Of a DNA stretch of 64,000 nt, positions 53,035-63,850 are shown in pieces (the first letter of the stretch is position 1; every line of letters starts with the position of its first letter). The stretch is from a virus, in IMG/VR virus record IMGVR_UViG_3300024264_000023, positions 1-64,000 of that record; one strand, given 5' to 3'. Made by a program: the position numbers and the translations under genes. The notes beneath the pieces were generated by a model that was given only the letters and a program-made list of their open reading frames with translations, was not told where the DNA came from and did not search any database.

Positions 53035-56000
53035 TTAAGAACGCTTAGAAATCTCAGTCATTATATAATTTGCAGGAGTCATACCTAATGCTTTAGCCTC
53101 TGCATAATTGATTCTATTTAATTTATCATAATTTTTTTTATCTTCATTTGATCCAACAAAACCACCATTTACATATGTCTTATATCTACTATATGGATTA
53201 CTCTCACCACCTGTTTTTAGTTTTGGTTTAATAAATGCATTATAGTTTCCCATAAATCTTTCTTTATGATCAGCATTTGTTTTGTTATAAAATTTCATGT
53301 AATAGTCATACATTGCATTTGGATCTTGTAAGCTAGGTAAACTCTCAGGAGATCTAGCATATTGCATTCTAGCAGTAGCCATTCCCGCTAATTCATCTCC
53401 TGCTTTTAATACGTTGTTCATATTTGATGGATCTAAGCCCATTGAACTTAACCAATCAAACATCTTTTTTTGTTGAGCTGTATATCTATTATTTTCTCCT
53501 CTAGGATCAAACAAATCATTATAAGCTGCATCATCTATGGACATTGGACCTCTTGTATAATTTCTACCATATGCACCAGAATTTCCTCCATATGAATTTT
53601 CCATAGCAGCAGTCATTAACAACAATGCTTCTAAATTTGAATCATTATCTGAATTAGCAACTACCGTGCTTAATGCAGTATTTAATTTTTCTCTTCTTTG
53701 TTTAGACTCATCATCAATATCAAAATATGGATCATATCCGGTTGGTCCCCCTTTTTGTTTTATAGGCAACTGACCACTTTCTTGTAACTCCTTAACAGTA
53801 TACGCTCCACCTATTACTGGTGCTGCCATATATGTTTTATTTAAAATATCTTTTATTGCTTTTCTAACATTACTGTTTTCTAAATTTGCAGTTCTTGGGG
53901 CATTGGGCATTAGATACTGACCTGGTTTTAAAAATTGTTCTGCATCTAAACTTGAGAATAAATGCTGGATATCATAATTTGCACCTGTACCTCTAAAATC
54001 TTTTCCTGCTTCCTTTGACCAATTTGCTATAGCATCTGTTAGTTTTGCAACTTGTTCATCTGTTACATTATCCCCTGATTTTAATCCTGCATTTTTTTCT
54101 AACCAGTTAAGTGCTTTTCTAAACCTTACTTGTTGCTCCCATGGTCTACTTAAATATTCTACATCTAATGCTGGATTATTATCAACAAGTCTTAATTTTG
54201 GGTGTCTATATAGATCACTTCCTTGTTGACCTACATTACTAAACATATGTTCTATTTCATGCTCTAGTACTCCTAATACATTTTCTTTAGTAAGGTGTGG
54301 CTTTCTTGGGTCAATAGTAATTTTACCTCTAGTATATAATCCACCAGCAGTACCATCTAGTTTATCAAAAGAAAGAGTAGAATTTTCAAACTCTTTTATA
54401 TAATCATCAATATAACCTGTTATTTCATCTTTGCTACGTCCAGTAGCTTCCATATTGTTTTTTATAAACTTATCAGAAAGTAATCTTTTTCTAGTTGCCT
54501 TAGCTATGTCTGAAATTTCTTGTTGTGTAGGTATAAGATGATCATACTCAACTACATCAAATTCACCATCTACAACTTTCATAAATTGTTTTTCTTCTAT
54601 ACTTGGTAAATTTTTAAATTCAAAGTCATCAACGCTTTTAAAAAAATTTTTTACTGTTGGTATAAATTCATCAGCTTTCTTTAGTATGCCTTTGATTATA
54701 GCTTTTCCACGTTGAGCTTGTGGTAAATCACCACCATGTTTCAATTTACTTTTTAGTATTTGTTCAGACATATCCCATCCTTGTTCTGCTGCTATTCTAT
54801 CTAAGTTACCAGCTATGTCTCTAAATGATTGACTATCATACCAATTTTTAAATCCACTATCTTTAATAAACCAATTTTCAACTTGTCCATGTCCTGGAAA
54901 ATCTAATATAGTTGCATGACCTGCATAGGGTTGCCAAAGACCTTCTGTACCTTTACCTGCTAAGTCAGTAGATTTGTAAAACAGTTGACTCTTACCATTT
55001 GGTAATGGGACATTAACAATAGATCTACCACCTTGATTACCTAAATACTGTACGTTCTCACCTACTAAATCTTCTATCTTATATCCCATATCATCAGCAT
55101 ACTTTCCTTGTGCTTTAAGCATATCTAAAGCATTTTGGACAGTACCATCATCCATCTTTATAGAACCATAATGTGTAGGAGATTCTAACTTTCTAATAGG
55201 AAGCATTTCATAAAGACCTTTCTTACTAGTGTTACTAACAGCTTTAACTACATTATCTGAATTTTTTGCTACATTATCTATTTTTCCAAAAACACTTGGT
55301 GCCCATTCTTTTGCTTTTTTTAATAATGCTGTTACTATACTTTTACCTTTTTGAGCAGTTGGTAATTCTTTTCCATATCTTGCATTTAATACATCAAAGC
55401 TTTTTTCCGGAGTTTTACTGTCTGATATAGTATTAAACATTTCTAGTATCTGATCATCCGTATAAATTTCCTGTAGTTGTTTATACTGTCCACTTTTTTT
55501 CATTATCTCAATCATCTCAGGAGTTACCTTTGAATCAAATATACTAGGTAAGTTTTTGTCTATGTTTCTTTCACTACTTCTACCAAAGTCTTCATCCTCT
55601 TCATAAAAATATCTTGTAGCATTTATTCTTGATCTTGTTTCTGTATCTCTATTTAAGTATCTGGCACGGTTAATTCTTTCTTGAATAACTTCCTTATCAT
55701 TAGGTGTTAATCCTTCAGACTTTAATAATTCATTAAGTTCTTTTTCATCTTCCTTTAAACGTTTTATTCCTTGTTTACCATATTTTTTAATTAGTCTACG
55801 GTCAGATAAAGGTATATTACTTGCCTTAAAATAACCCTTGTTATCAGGATTACCATCATCAGTAAAATGTGATAATTCATGAACAAGAACACTATCGTAA
55901 CCATTACCTATTACATACTCTTCCATTGCTGAAGGGTTCATTGTTACTTGTCCATTAATATACTGTCCCAGAAATCCATCAACTTCTTTATCAACTATAT

Positions 56001-57429
56001 TTACATCATCAAAATTGCTTCTTGCAAGCTTAACTTTATTTTTAAATTCCTCTGAACTAGAACTAGCATTTAACATTTGATTATGCATTGGTGAATTTGC
56101 CCAGTTAGTCATGAATTCAATTTGCTTTGTTGGAGTAGAAGTGCTTCCAGCATCTTGGAATGATGGGAGGTATTTTCCTAATTCCATTACATCTTGAGTT
56201 GTTGGTAAATATTCTTTTAATTTTTTGTATAAATTTGAGGGAATATCAGTAACACTTTTAATATCACCATATTTAATGTTTAAGGCATCTATTGGGTTAA
56301 GAAAATTTTCCATTACTTTTTTAGATAGACTAGTCTCATCTTTAGGATTAAATACTCCCACAACGCTTGGTTTACCCTTTTCTCCATCACTCGCTAATCC
56401 TCTAACTTTAGAGTAAAAAGTATTTTTTTCTGGAGTAGAAGAAAAATCATAAGAGTCATATATAGTTATGTCTCCTGTATTGGGATCTTGCTCATAACTA
56501 ACTCTACCAAACGTTGTAGCTGCTGCTAGCTCTGGTGATAGGAGACTGCCTGCAAGCATATCTATAGAAGACATATTAAGACTGTTAAGATCTTTTTCAA
56601 TTTCAGGACCATAATCTATATATTGTGTACCTCCTTTTGTTTGCCCTGTTCTTTTAATTGCATTTAAAACACTTCTTTTAAGTTGCTCATTTGCATGATA
56701 AGTTGAATCTTCAAAACTATATTTATCATAACCTGTTAATTTATTAAAAATAAGCTGACTTGCATTTTGTGGCAAAGGTGTCACTGCTCTTACAAGATTA
56801 GGTGGACTAACCAAACTTGCTAATGGCATCAATGTTTGGGCTGGACTATTATAGCTTATATTAGATGCAACACCACCACGTTGTTTTTCTTTTAATACAT
56901 CTGTTCCATCTTTATAATTTTCTGCAAACCATTGGGCTATCTCATCAGTAGGAAACTTAATTCCTTGGGATCTACCTTTTTTTCTATCAAACATTAAATT
57001 GCCATCATCTCCTTCAACAACTAAAGGGTAAACCATACTGTCTCCAGACTCCATAAAATGTGTTGAAGGATCTGTTTGTCCTTCTAAATAAAACTCTGGA
57101 TTTTTTTCATAAAGTCTTTGTACCCAACGTTTATCCATATTAGCATTAAATGTAGAATCAATATATTTTTTATTTAACTCTACACCTTTTTGAGCCATAG
57201 GAAACTCATCAACATAATCTGCATTTTTAAAATAGTGTTCACTACCAGGCATCATCATTGTTCCCGGACCAACATTAGGTTGAGCCCACACTGGATATTC
57301 TACATCTTGCATAGTAATGTGATTACCTTCAATGCGTGTATTTTTTCCTGGATGATTCCATTGTCCTTTTGGATCAACAATTATTTCATTTGGTCCACCT
57401 GGTAATCCTATGCTTTTATTTTTTCTCAT
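53035..57429 (-). CDS. Multi-domain virion protein: two HExxH motifs and lysozyme-like C-terminus, 1464 aa
   Basis: Modules in order: an N-terminal virion-type region (residues 1-190, WAQPNVGPGTMMMPGSEHYF, then FPMAQKG at 76-82); a first metalloprotease-like site VLVHELSHFTDDGN (H517-E-x-x-H521); a linker LPTAQKGKSIVTALLKKAKE at 689; an unknown globular region to about 900; a second linker LPQAQRGKAIIKGILKKADE at 902; a second site VLEHEIEHMFSNVG (H1057-E-x-x-H1061); and a C-terminal lysozyme/transglycosylase-like domain with MTAAMENSYGGNSGAYGRNY, probable catalytic Glu E1277. It ends in a GG-rich tail. The parts fit a virion protein that degrades peptidoglycan during entry and may process itself or partners. 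Start fixed by the TAATG overlap with the muzzle-like gene. Confidence 0.7.
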   Translation of the reverse strand: MRKNKSIGLPGGPNEIIVDPKGQWNHPGKNTRIEGNHITMQDVEYPVWAQPNVGPGTMMMPGSEHYFKNADYVDEFPMAQKGVELNKKYIDSTFNANMDKRWVQRLYEKNPEFYLEGQTDPSTHFMESGDSMVYPLVVEGDDGNLMFDRKKGRSQGIKFPTDEIAQWFAENYKDGTDVLKEKQRGGVASNISYNSPAQTLMPLASLVSPPNLVRAVTPLPQNASQLIFNKLTGYDKYSFEDSTYHANEQLKRSVLNAIKRTGQTKGGTQYIDYGPEIEKDLNSLNMSSIDMLAGSLLSPELAAATTFGRVSYEQDPNTGDITIYDSYDFSSTPEKNTFYSKVRGLASDGEKGKPSVVGVFNPKDETSLSKKVMENFLNPIDALNIKYGDIKSVTDIPSNLYKKLKEYLPTTQDVMELGKYLPSFQDAGSTSTPTKQIEFMTNWANSPMHNQMLNASSSSEEFKNKVKLARSNFDDVNIVDKEVDGFLGQYINGQVTMNPSAMEEYVIGNGYDSVLVHELSHFTDDGNPDNKGYFKASNIPLSDRRLIKKYGKQGIKRLKEDEKELNELLKSEGLTPNDKEVIQERINRARYLNRDTETRSRINATRYFYEEDEDFGRSSERNIDKNLPSIFDSKVTPEMIEIMKKSGQYKQLQEIYTDDQILEMFNTISDSKTPEKSFDVLNARYGKELPTAQKGKSIVTALLKKAKEWAPSVFGKIDNVAKNSDNVVKAVSNTSKKGLYEMLPIRKLESPTHYGSIKMDDGTVQNALDMLKAQGKYADDMGYKIEDLVGENVQYLGNQGGRSIVNVPLPNGKSQLFYKSTDLAGKGTEGLWQPYAGHATILDFPGHGQVENWFIKDSGFKNWYDSQSFRDIAGNLDRIAAEQGWDMSEQILKSKLKHGGDLPQAQRGKAIIKGILKKADEFIPTVKNFFKSVDDFEFKNLPSIEEKQFMKVVDGEFDVVEYDHLIPTQQEISDIAKATRKRLLSDKFIKNNMEATGRSKDEITGYIDDYIKEFENSTLSFDKLDGTAGGLYTRGKITIDPRKPHLTKENVLGVLEHEIEHMFSNVGQQGSDLYRHPKLRLVDNNPALDVEYLSRPWEQQVRFRKALNWLEKNAGLKSGDNVTDEQVAKLTDAIANWSKEAGKDFRGTGANYDIQHLFSSLDAEQFLKPGQYLMPNAPRTANLENSNVRKAIKDILNKTYMAAPVIGGAYTVKELQESGQLPIKQKGGPTGYDPYFDIDDESKQRREKLNTALSTVVANSDNDSNLEALLLMTAAMENSYGGNSGAYGRNYTRGPMSIDDAAYNDLFDPRGENNRYTAQQKKMFDWLSSMGLDPSNMNNVLKAGDELAGMATARMQYARSPESLPSLQDPNAMYDYYMKFYNKTNADHKERFMGNYNAFIKPKLKTGGESNPYSRYKTYVNGGFVGSNEDKKNYDKLNRINYAEAKALGMTPANYIMTEISKRS

Positions 57430-60400
57430 TATCTTTTTGATAGTAATAATTTAGTATTGTCTAATCTCAATAGCATTTTTCTATTCCCTGATTCTTGTCT
57501 TCTTAATAAAACATGATTAGAATAATGCCTAAACTTTTTATGTTGAGTAGGACTCTTAAAGTAATTTAAATTAGTTTGATTTAAAGGTCTAATATATCCA
57601 TTACATTGTGTATCAAATACAGATTGTTCTGAGTTAGTAAATTCACCTCTATCATTTGTAATATCATAAAACTGATTTATTCTAAACTTGTGTTCTACTT
57701 TACTAGAAAGAACAGTTATATCATTAGGACTAACTATTGGATATGCATTTTCTGCCCATGGATCATTAAAGGGTTGCATTTCTATATTCAATAATCCTGA
57801 TACCTGCTCTGTATTATAAATAATTGCTTTATCAAAATTAAATAAAAGATCTTCCCATTTGTCCCCTCCACACATATTGTATTCTGGTTCTCCTTTATAA
57901 ACAAATGTTTCCAACTGATATTCTATACTTCTAATAGTATTTACTGACTGACCTGTATTTGATATCAACTCTATTTCCCACGGGAAACTTTCACCATAGT
58001 AATTAGCAAATAAATCACACCTTACGTTATGTCTCCAGAATGAACCAACTTGGTAATTAGCTTGTACAAAGTCTGCATAATAATAATTACATAAAGGTGG
58101 TGTTGGGTCAACCCAAGTTGGATCACCTATTAAACCTAGTTCAGGAAAAGTATCAGGGCAACTGCCTAGTGAAGTTGTTGTAGTACCTGTTGGCCCCGGA
58201 GGACAGTCAGGACATACAACCTGTCTACAGATAGGTGGATTTACATCAGTACATGTTCCTGTAGGATCTGTATAAAATCCGTTAGTAGCATTTGGATATA
58301 CCAGTGTATAGCCTGCCGGACAATCACAACTAAATGGAATAGTACAAACTTGACCTGCTATTTGTTGTGCTGTAGCCTGTAATGATGCAGGATTACTTGC
58401 ATTCATTATAAATTGATTAGGTCCGGGTGTTTGTGTGGTAGCATTATAGTATGCATTAGCTGGACCCGCACCAGCACCAACTGTTATTTGATCAATAATA
58501 GTGGCATTACCTGGACCATTTGCATTAGGCCCTACAAAGACAGACATTAATTCTTGATTGACTGGACCCCCTGCTCCAGGTATTACATTTGGACTTTGTA
58601 AAGCATTAAAACTTTGTGGAGTTAATGTAGCGTTACCTGAAGTAATTGTATTACCATCTGTCACTACAATTAAAACTTGTCTAAAGAAAGGGTCAGCACT
58701 TCTTGCTGGATAGTTAGCAGCATAAGCTGATCCGGCTTTATTATTAAGCTGTGCTAATCCATTATTTCTTGCAAGTTGTGCATTGGTCTGCTGCTGTATA
58801 CCATTTGTACCTGACCAGTTATTTTGGAACCAAGTTCTTGCTTGAGCTCCAGTAACAGCTCCTAACATAGACTGCCCTGTCCCTGTTGGATTACCTTGAG
58901 CACTATTAGTAGCCCAAGCTAAAAAACCTATTTGCATAGTGTTTGCAGTTAATGCTGCTTGTATAGAAGGATCATTTATAAAAGCTACTAACCAAGTCAA
59001 TTCTGCATCTGCTAAACTGTTTGTCCCAGGATTTGGATTACCTGTACTACCAGATGCATCTATAGCAATCACAATATCTAATAAACAATTTTGTGGACCA
59101 CCGGTAACAGTTGCAGGTATATCATCTACTGTTACTGTTTGTGGTTCAGTTATATTTATAATATCCTCACACAACCCAGTTGTTGAATTAAAGGTATAAC
59201 CTGGAGGACATTGTGGTACATCAGTTGTTATAGTTTTTGTTGTAAAGAAATGATTTATACTTGGCAATGCAAATTCTGGATGCCAATCATGAAATGAAAT
59301 CCAAGCTTTTGCTTTTGGATCATAGCTTATAGTCCATGAACAATCATCAAAATATATTGGATCCCCTATCTCAACAGCAACTACATTACCACCTAAAGTA
59401 ATATCAATAGGTGTAGTTAATCTATCTGTAAATGTTGCTCTTACTACGTACTGAGATTTCATTGAATAGTCTTTTTTCATAAAATAGACTATATCATCAT
59501 TTGGATCATACATGACTTGACAACCAACACCAACTACTGGATTGTCTATCCACTTTGTTGTTTCTGCCTCTGGAAATTGTTTTAAAAATTTAGATGGTAA
59601 ATATTTATTAAACCACCATTTCATCCCCATGTTTGATATGGCTACCAAGCCACTACCCGGAGTATATTGAAATATTTTACCTTGAGCTTGTGATATAAAA
59701 AATAAACCTGCTGCTGTATTTATAACACCACGTTGATTTTCTAATGATCCATACTCATTTGATAAATCACTATTTACTATATTTTGTAAAGCTTGTTTAA
59801 ACAATCCACCATCTCCTATTGTTATTTTAGTACCGGCATCTGTTTTTAAACTATCTACACCCTGAAATAATTGTGGTGATTGATAAGGGAAAAACATTAA
59901 TGCTCCGGTCTTACTGAAAGGTTTTATAACAGATACTTTATTTTTAAAGTCCTTATAATTAGCAAATAGATACTGTCTCCAGTAATCTCTTCTATCTTCT
60001 TCTTCAGCACGTAAGGAATATATTAATCTCTTAGGATAATTGACATAACAATTTTCTGCAACGTATGGGTCGTAGTCTTTTGTTTGCAGCTCTGCAAACG
60101 TACTGTTTTGGCTAATAAATTTAGATGGGCTTAAAGACTCATCATACTTATAAAAGTTATCAAATTTTTCTATTTCAGCATGAAACAAATCATCTAAATC
60201 ATTGTAATCATACTTGTCATAAAATCTTCTTTCTTTTGGTTCTTCCCAATCTCTATATGGTAAGTTAATTTCTGTTTCAACATAAAAGTCATTTACCCCG
60301 TTTATGTGACTATACATATATGCACGGTTCATAGCAAATGCACTATTTAAACCATCAGAAGTAAAAAGTGATAGTAAGTTCCATCCACAAGTATCACCTC

Positions 60401-63400
60401 TATCTAAGTAATATAATTCATTTGGTAAAGTCTCATCAATATCATTACCACCAAACAATTCATTAAATCCAAAAGAACTTATTGTAGTGGCCATACCAGC
60501 CATATCAAACTTTCTACTGTTAAGCCAAAACCTTGGAAAGGGTACATTGTACCTTAAGTAATAATCATATGGGTATCCATCATACTGACCAATTAAAAAG
60601 TCAGTAAAGATTGGCATAATAGATTTTTCGGTGTAGTGAGAAATAAATACATCACCACTAAATAAAGCTTTACTTGTATATTTAAAATTAGCTGGATCTG
60701 ATTGATCTACTTTTTCTACACAACCTCTTTGCTGTATTTGTTTTATACCATCAAGCTGCCCATATTGATTATCCATATTAAACTTTAATGCACCATACAA
60801 TGCAGATATAGGTTTTTTAAACGGACCTTCTGGGTTTTTCAAATTGCTCTGCCAATTTGGTGTTGATGCAGAACCATTACTATTAAAGAATCCACCTAAA
60901 GCAAATCTAGATTTATCTTCTACACCATAGTTTGAAGATATATTATCTTTAGTTGAAATTGCTACAGTAGTAGGTCTAAATAAATTATTTATTTTATATT
61001 TATTTTGATCAAATGTTTGGAATGAAGAGCCTATATAATTAGCTGCTTCATTTAATGTTCTAAATGTTATGTTTAAAGGATGGGCATTAAAATCATTATA
61101 GAAACCATATGAATTATATTTTAAAACATGTTCCTGAAAAGAATTTAGGTTATATAATAAATCTATTATTTCTTGACCTCCAACTGCAATATTTTTTTGG
61201 AGTAATGCAAAACCAAAAGCTTTTTTAAATAAATTTCCCAGGTTTGATTCTGAAGTATCTAATGTTACTCCTTCTTGAGAACCACCACCCATAAGACCAC
61301 CATTAGCAGTAGAACCAGTATCTGACATGTTATCTATAGCCAACTGATTTAGTCTTTCTTTTGTACTGTCTCCAAACCCGGTTAAATCTGCTACATCTTG
61401 AATACCACCAGTAAACAAATCCATAAGACCACCTAACCAGCCTCCAAGGCCACCACCTTGACTATTCACATAGCTATTAATAGCATCATTAGCTAATGTA
61501 TGTGCACCACCACCTTTTACACTATTATCACCATCACCACCCTTATGACTGCTAATATTACCTGTTGTGCTAGCAGTTGCAACACCTCCTGGAGATGCAG
61601 CCGTTGCAAAGTCATTCCAAGTTCCACCACCTCCACCTCTTTCCTCAATCTTCCATTCAGGGTATGCATTGTTTATACCCTGAACTGGCAATGCTTTAGT
61701 GTCTGGTGTACCATTAATATTTCTTAAAGCATAACCTACACCTATTAATGCACTAATTATAGCACTAATATTTCTTAGTAATTTAAACTGAGGGTGCTTT
61801 TCTGATGGTTTAAAGTAACCTGATGATTCTCCGGTTATCTTACCATAGAATACTGTTTCATATGCATTTAAATATGGCTTAGTAAACATTAAGTCTGGAG
61901 AATGAAATGTAAAAACATCTTCTCTAAAACCTGATAGAGGTGGAAAATCACTAATTGCAGAACCAGAAAATGGACCACCATTATCACAACCTTTTGTTTT
62001 TCTAACTGTTGTATGAAACACATCAGGTCTTAAATCATTAAAAGGGTAATTAGGATATAAACCTTGAGCATCACCAATTAAATTTTCAGTATCTGGCAAA
62101 TCATACTCACGCATGTTTTTGAACATTCCTTTAGCAAGTATAGTTCTATTCCCTAATCTAGATCCTCTGAGTAATTCATAACCTACTATATTTGTAATAG
62201 GACTACCATCATTATATACAGGTCTTTTTATATTTGAAAATTCTACACCTAATATGTATATACCTGTATCTGTGCCATCTGTTAAACCTAGTACAGGGTT
62301 AATCATTTCATTAGGCATTTTATGGTGCCTAATAAATTCACCGCATAAGTCTGCACCTGGATCAAATTCATTTGACCAAGTATGTGAGCTTGAATTCCAT
62401 ATTTCAGGTTGCTTATCAGGATACTTTTCTGTAGATTGCCAATAAGCCATTTCTCCCCTAGCTATTATTGTTGATCCATCTTCTTGTTGTTCACTAACTA
62501 AAGCACCTACGGTACTTGTGTTATAAACTTTAAATAAAGGATCTCCTGCAGGATCTAATGTATTAGGACCAGATATTATATCTCTTTCATTTTTAATATC
62601 TCCATTTGGTAATGTATAATCCTTAGATGCTCTACCTGGTATATGATATGACGAAGATCTTTCACCTGTGTTATATATCCATCTAATAAAAAATGCATAC
62701 TGCTCATCTCGCATGTATCCTAATTTATTACCTGAGTTTATATAGTAATCATTAGTTACCTCATTAATAACCCAATTGGTTTTTATATTATTTGCAATGG
62801 GTTGGTAATTAAAATCAAATTGTTCAGTTGGACCTTGTCTTATAAGATAATCATTAACAACGTACATTGCCTCTGATTTTTCATATGCTGGAGACTGTCT
62901 GAATATTTCTTGTATAGGTATAGATATAAGTGAATCATCTATATAGTCTATATTTATATGTTTTGACTCAGTGCTATAGTTACCTACAAGTTTTGTAAAT
63001 ATTTGCCCTTGTTGTCTTATGAGCAATACTAAATCAAAATAAAAGTAATCTTTATCTAGACCATCAATTTCTAAATCAAGTGATCCATTACTACCTCTAT
63101 GTGACCATATAGTCTGAATGTTTGATATTCCTATGTAGTCTGATATAACTTGATCATTCTCAGTATAAGCTATATAAGCTTGATAAGCTCCGTTTATAAT
63201 AGTACCTCCATCAGTTGCTTTAGTAAGTTTAAGACAAGGTGTATCTACTAGAGGGTGTAATCTTATTTTTTCACAATCTAAAAAAGAAGTATCCTCGTAA
63301 ATAATACACGGATCACCAGGAGCTGATACTATATCTTGTATGTAAGGAACATCATCTATATTCATTGAGCGTGATGGATTGTTACCATCATCCCAATACA

Positions 63401-63830
63401 CTTGCCAAGAGCAGTCAAAATTTTCTTTTGCTGCACCGCTAACTAAAAACTTTTTATTAAAATTTAAACATGGATCATTAACTATTGTCTCATACTTACA
63501 TTCACTATCATCAAATCTTCCTATTTCTGAACTAATATTATCTGTAGAATATACAATCCACTCATCACCATATCTATGTATAGCACCTATAATAGTATAA
63601 GGTATAACACCACATTGTAAATTAGCTGGCTCATTACCAATAATACCTAGATCACCATCTGAACTATTATTTGCTGCATTAATAGCATGGTACCAAGTAT
63701 CATTTTTTTCAAAAGATGGTGTTACATCTTTATTCATTCCTTTGGTAAACATATTAGTATTTACACTAGAACTACTTTGAGATGATGCTTGTGTTGCTTT
63801 AGCTTTTGATGTAGACTTCTTCTTTGCCAT
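57429..63830 (-). CDS. Muzzle-like tail protein with inserted VWA domain, 2133 aa
   Basis: The N-terminal region FTKGMNKDVTPSFEKNDTWY, HAINAANN, YTIIGAIHRYGDEWIVYSTD and CSWQVYWDDGNNPSRSMNID follows the pattern of the crAss-like muzzle protein (KG-NKD start, then IIG, then VYW-D-x-NP-R-x-x-NI), which closes the tail end. Gly-rich low complexity near 710-860. From about 1585 to 1830 lies a von Willebrand factor A domain: DIVIAIDASGSTG gives a complete MIDAS D1591-x-S1593-x-S1595, with D1725 in VVTDGN. It is flanked by Cys-rich CPPGYTFNSTTGLCED and CDCPAGYTLVYPN segments. The C-terminal 300 residues return to a tail-like sequence. The VWA is probably surface-exposed and may bind host protein or glycan. 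Muzzle assignment is by pattern. Confidence 0.75.
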   Translation of the reverse strand: MAKKKSTSKAKATQASSQSSSSVNTNMFTKGMNKDVTPSFEKNDTWYHAINAANNSSDGDLGIIGNEPANLQCGVIPYTIIGAIHRYGDEWIVYSTDNISSEIGRFDDSECKYETIVNDPCLNFNKKFLVSGAAKENFDCSWQVYWDDGNNPSRSMNIDDVPYIQDIVSAPGDPCIIYEDTSFLDCEKIRLHPLVDTPCLKLTKATDGGTIINGAYQAYIAYTENDQVISDYIGISNIQTIWSHRGSNGSLDLEIDGLDKDYFYFDLVLLIRQQGQIFTKLVGNYSTESKHINIDYIDDSLISIPIQEIFRQSPAYEKSEAMYVVNDYLIRQGPTEQFDFNYQPIANNIKTNWVINEVTNDYYINSGNKLGYMRDEQYAFFIRWIYNTGERSSSYHIPGRASKDYTLPNGDIKNERDIISGPNTLDPAGDPLFKVYNTSTVGALVSEQQEDGSTIIARGEMAYWQSTEKYPDKQPEIWNSSSHTWSNEFDPGADLCGEFIRHHKMPNEMINPVLGLTDGTDTGIYILGVEFSNIKRPVYNDGSPITNIVGYELLRGSRLGNRTILAKGMFKNMREYDLPDTENLIGDAQGLYPNYPFNDLRPDVFHTTVRKTKGCDNGGPFSGSAISDFPPLSGFREDVFTFHSPDLMFTKPYLNAYETVFYGKITGESSGYFKPSEKHPQFKLLRNISAIISALIGVGYALRNINGTPDTKALPVQGINNAYPEWKIEERGGGGGTWNDFATAASPGGVATASTTGNISSHKGGDGDNSVKGGGAHTLANDAINSYVNSQGGGLGGWLGGLMDLFTGGIQDVADLTGFGDSTKERLNQLAIDNMSDTGSTANGGLMGGGSQEGVTLDTSESNLGNLFKKAFGFALLQKNIAVGGQEIIDLLYNLNSFQEHVLKYNSYGFYNDFNAHPLNITFRTLNEAANYIGSSFQTFDQNKYKINNLFRPTTVAISTKDNISSNYGVEDKSRFALGGFFNSNGSASTPNWQSNLKNPEGPFKKPISALYGALKFNMDNQYGQLDGIKQIQQRGCVEKVDQSDPANFKYTSKALFSGDVFISHYTEKSIMPIFTDFLIGQYDGYPYDYYLRYNVPFPRFWLNSRKFDMAGMATTISSFGFNELFGGNDIDETLPNELYYLDRGDTCGWNLLSLFTSDGLNSAFAMNRAYMYSHINGVNDFYVETEINLPYRDWEEPKERRFYDKYDYNDLDDLFHAEIEKFDNFYKYDESLSPSKFISQNSTFAELQTKDYDPYVAENCYVNYPKRLIYSLRAEEEDRRDYWRQYLFANYKDFKNKVSVIKPFSKTGALMFFPYQSPQLFQGVDSLKTDAGTKITIGDGGLFKQALQNIVNSDLSNEYGSLENQRGVINTAAGLFFISQAQGKIFQYTPGSGLVAISNMGMKWWFNKYLPSKFLKQFPEAETTKWIDNPVVGVGCQVMYDPNDDIVYFMKKDYSMKSQYVVRATFTDRLTTPIDITLGGNVVAVEIGDPIYFDDCSWTISYDPKAKAWISFHDWHPEFALPSINHFFTTKTITTDVPQCPPGYTFNSTTGLCEDIINITEPQTVTVDDIPATVTGGPQNCLLDIVIAIDASGSTGNPNPGTNSLADAELTWLVAFINDPSIQAALTANTMQIGFLAWATNSAQGNPTGTGQSMLGAVTGAQARTWFQNNWSGTNGIQQQTNAQLARNNGLAQLNNKAGSAYAANYPARSADPFFRQVLIVVTDGNTITSGNATLTPQSFNALQSPNVIPGAGGPVNQELMSVFVGPNANGPGNATIIDQITVGAGAGPANAYYNATTQTPGPNQFIMNASNPASLQATAQQIAGQVCTIPFSCDCPAGYTLVYPNATNGFYTDPTGTCTDVNPPICRQVVCPDCPPGPTGTTTTSLGSCPDTFPELGLIGDPTWVDPTPPLCNYYYADFVQANYQVGSFWRHNVRCDLFANYYGESFPWEIELISNTGQSVNTIRSIEYQLETFVYKGEPEYNMCGGDKWEDLLFNFDKAIIYNTEQVSGLLNIEMQPFNDPWAENAYPIVSPNDITVLSSKVEHKFRINQFYDITNDRGEFTNSEQSVFDTQCNGYIRPLNQTNLNYFKSPTQHKKFRHYSNHVLLRRQESGNRKMLLRLDNTKLLLSKR

Positions 63831-63850
63831 AACTAGTTAAATATATTTTA

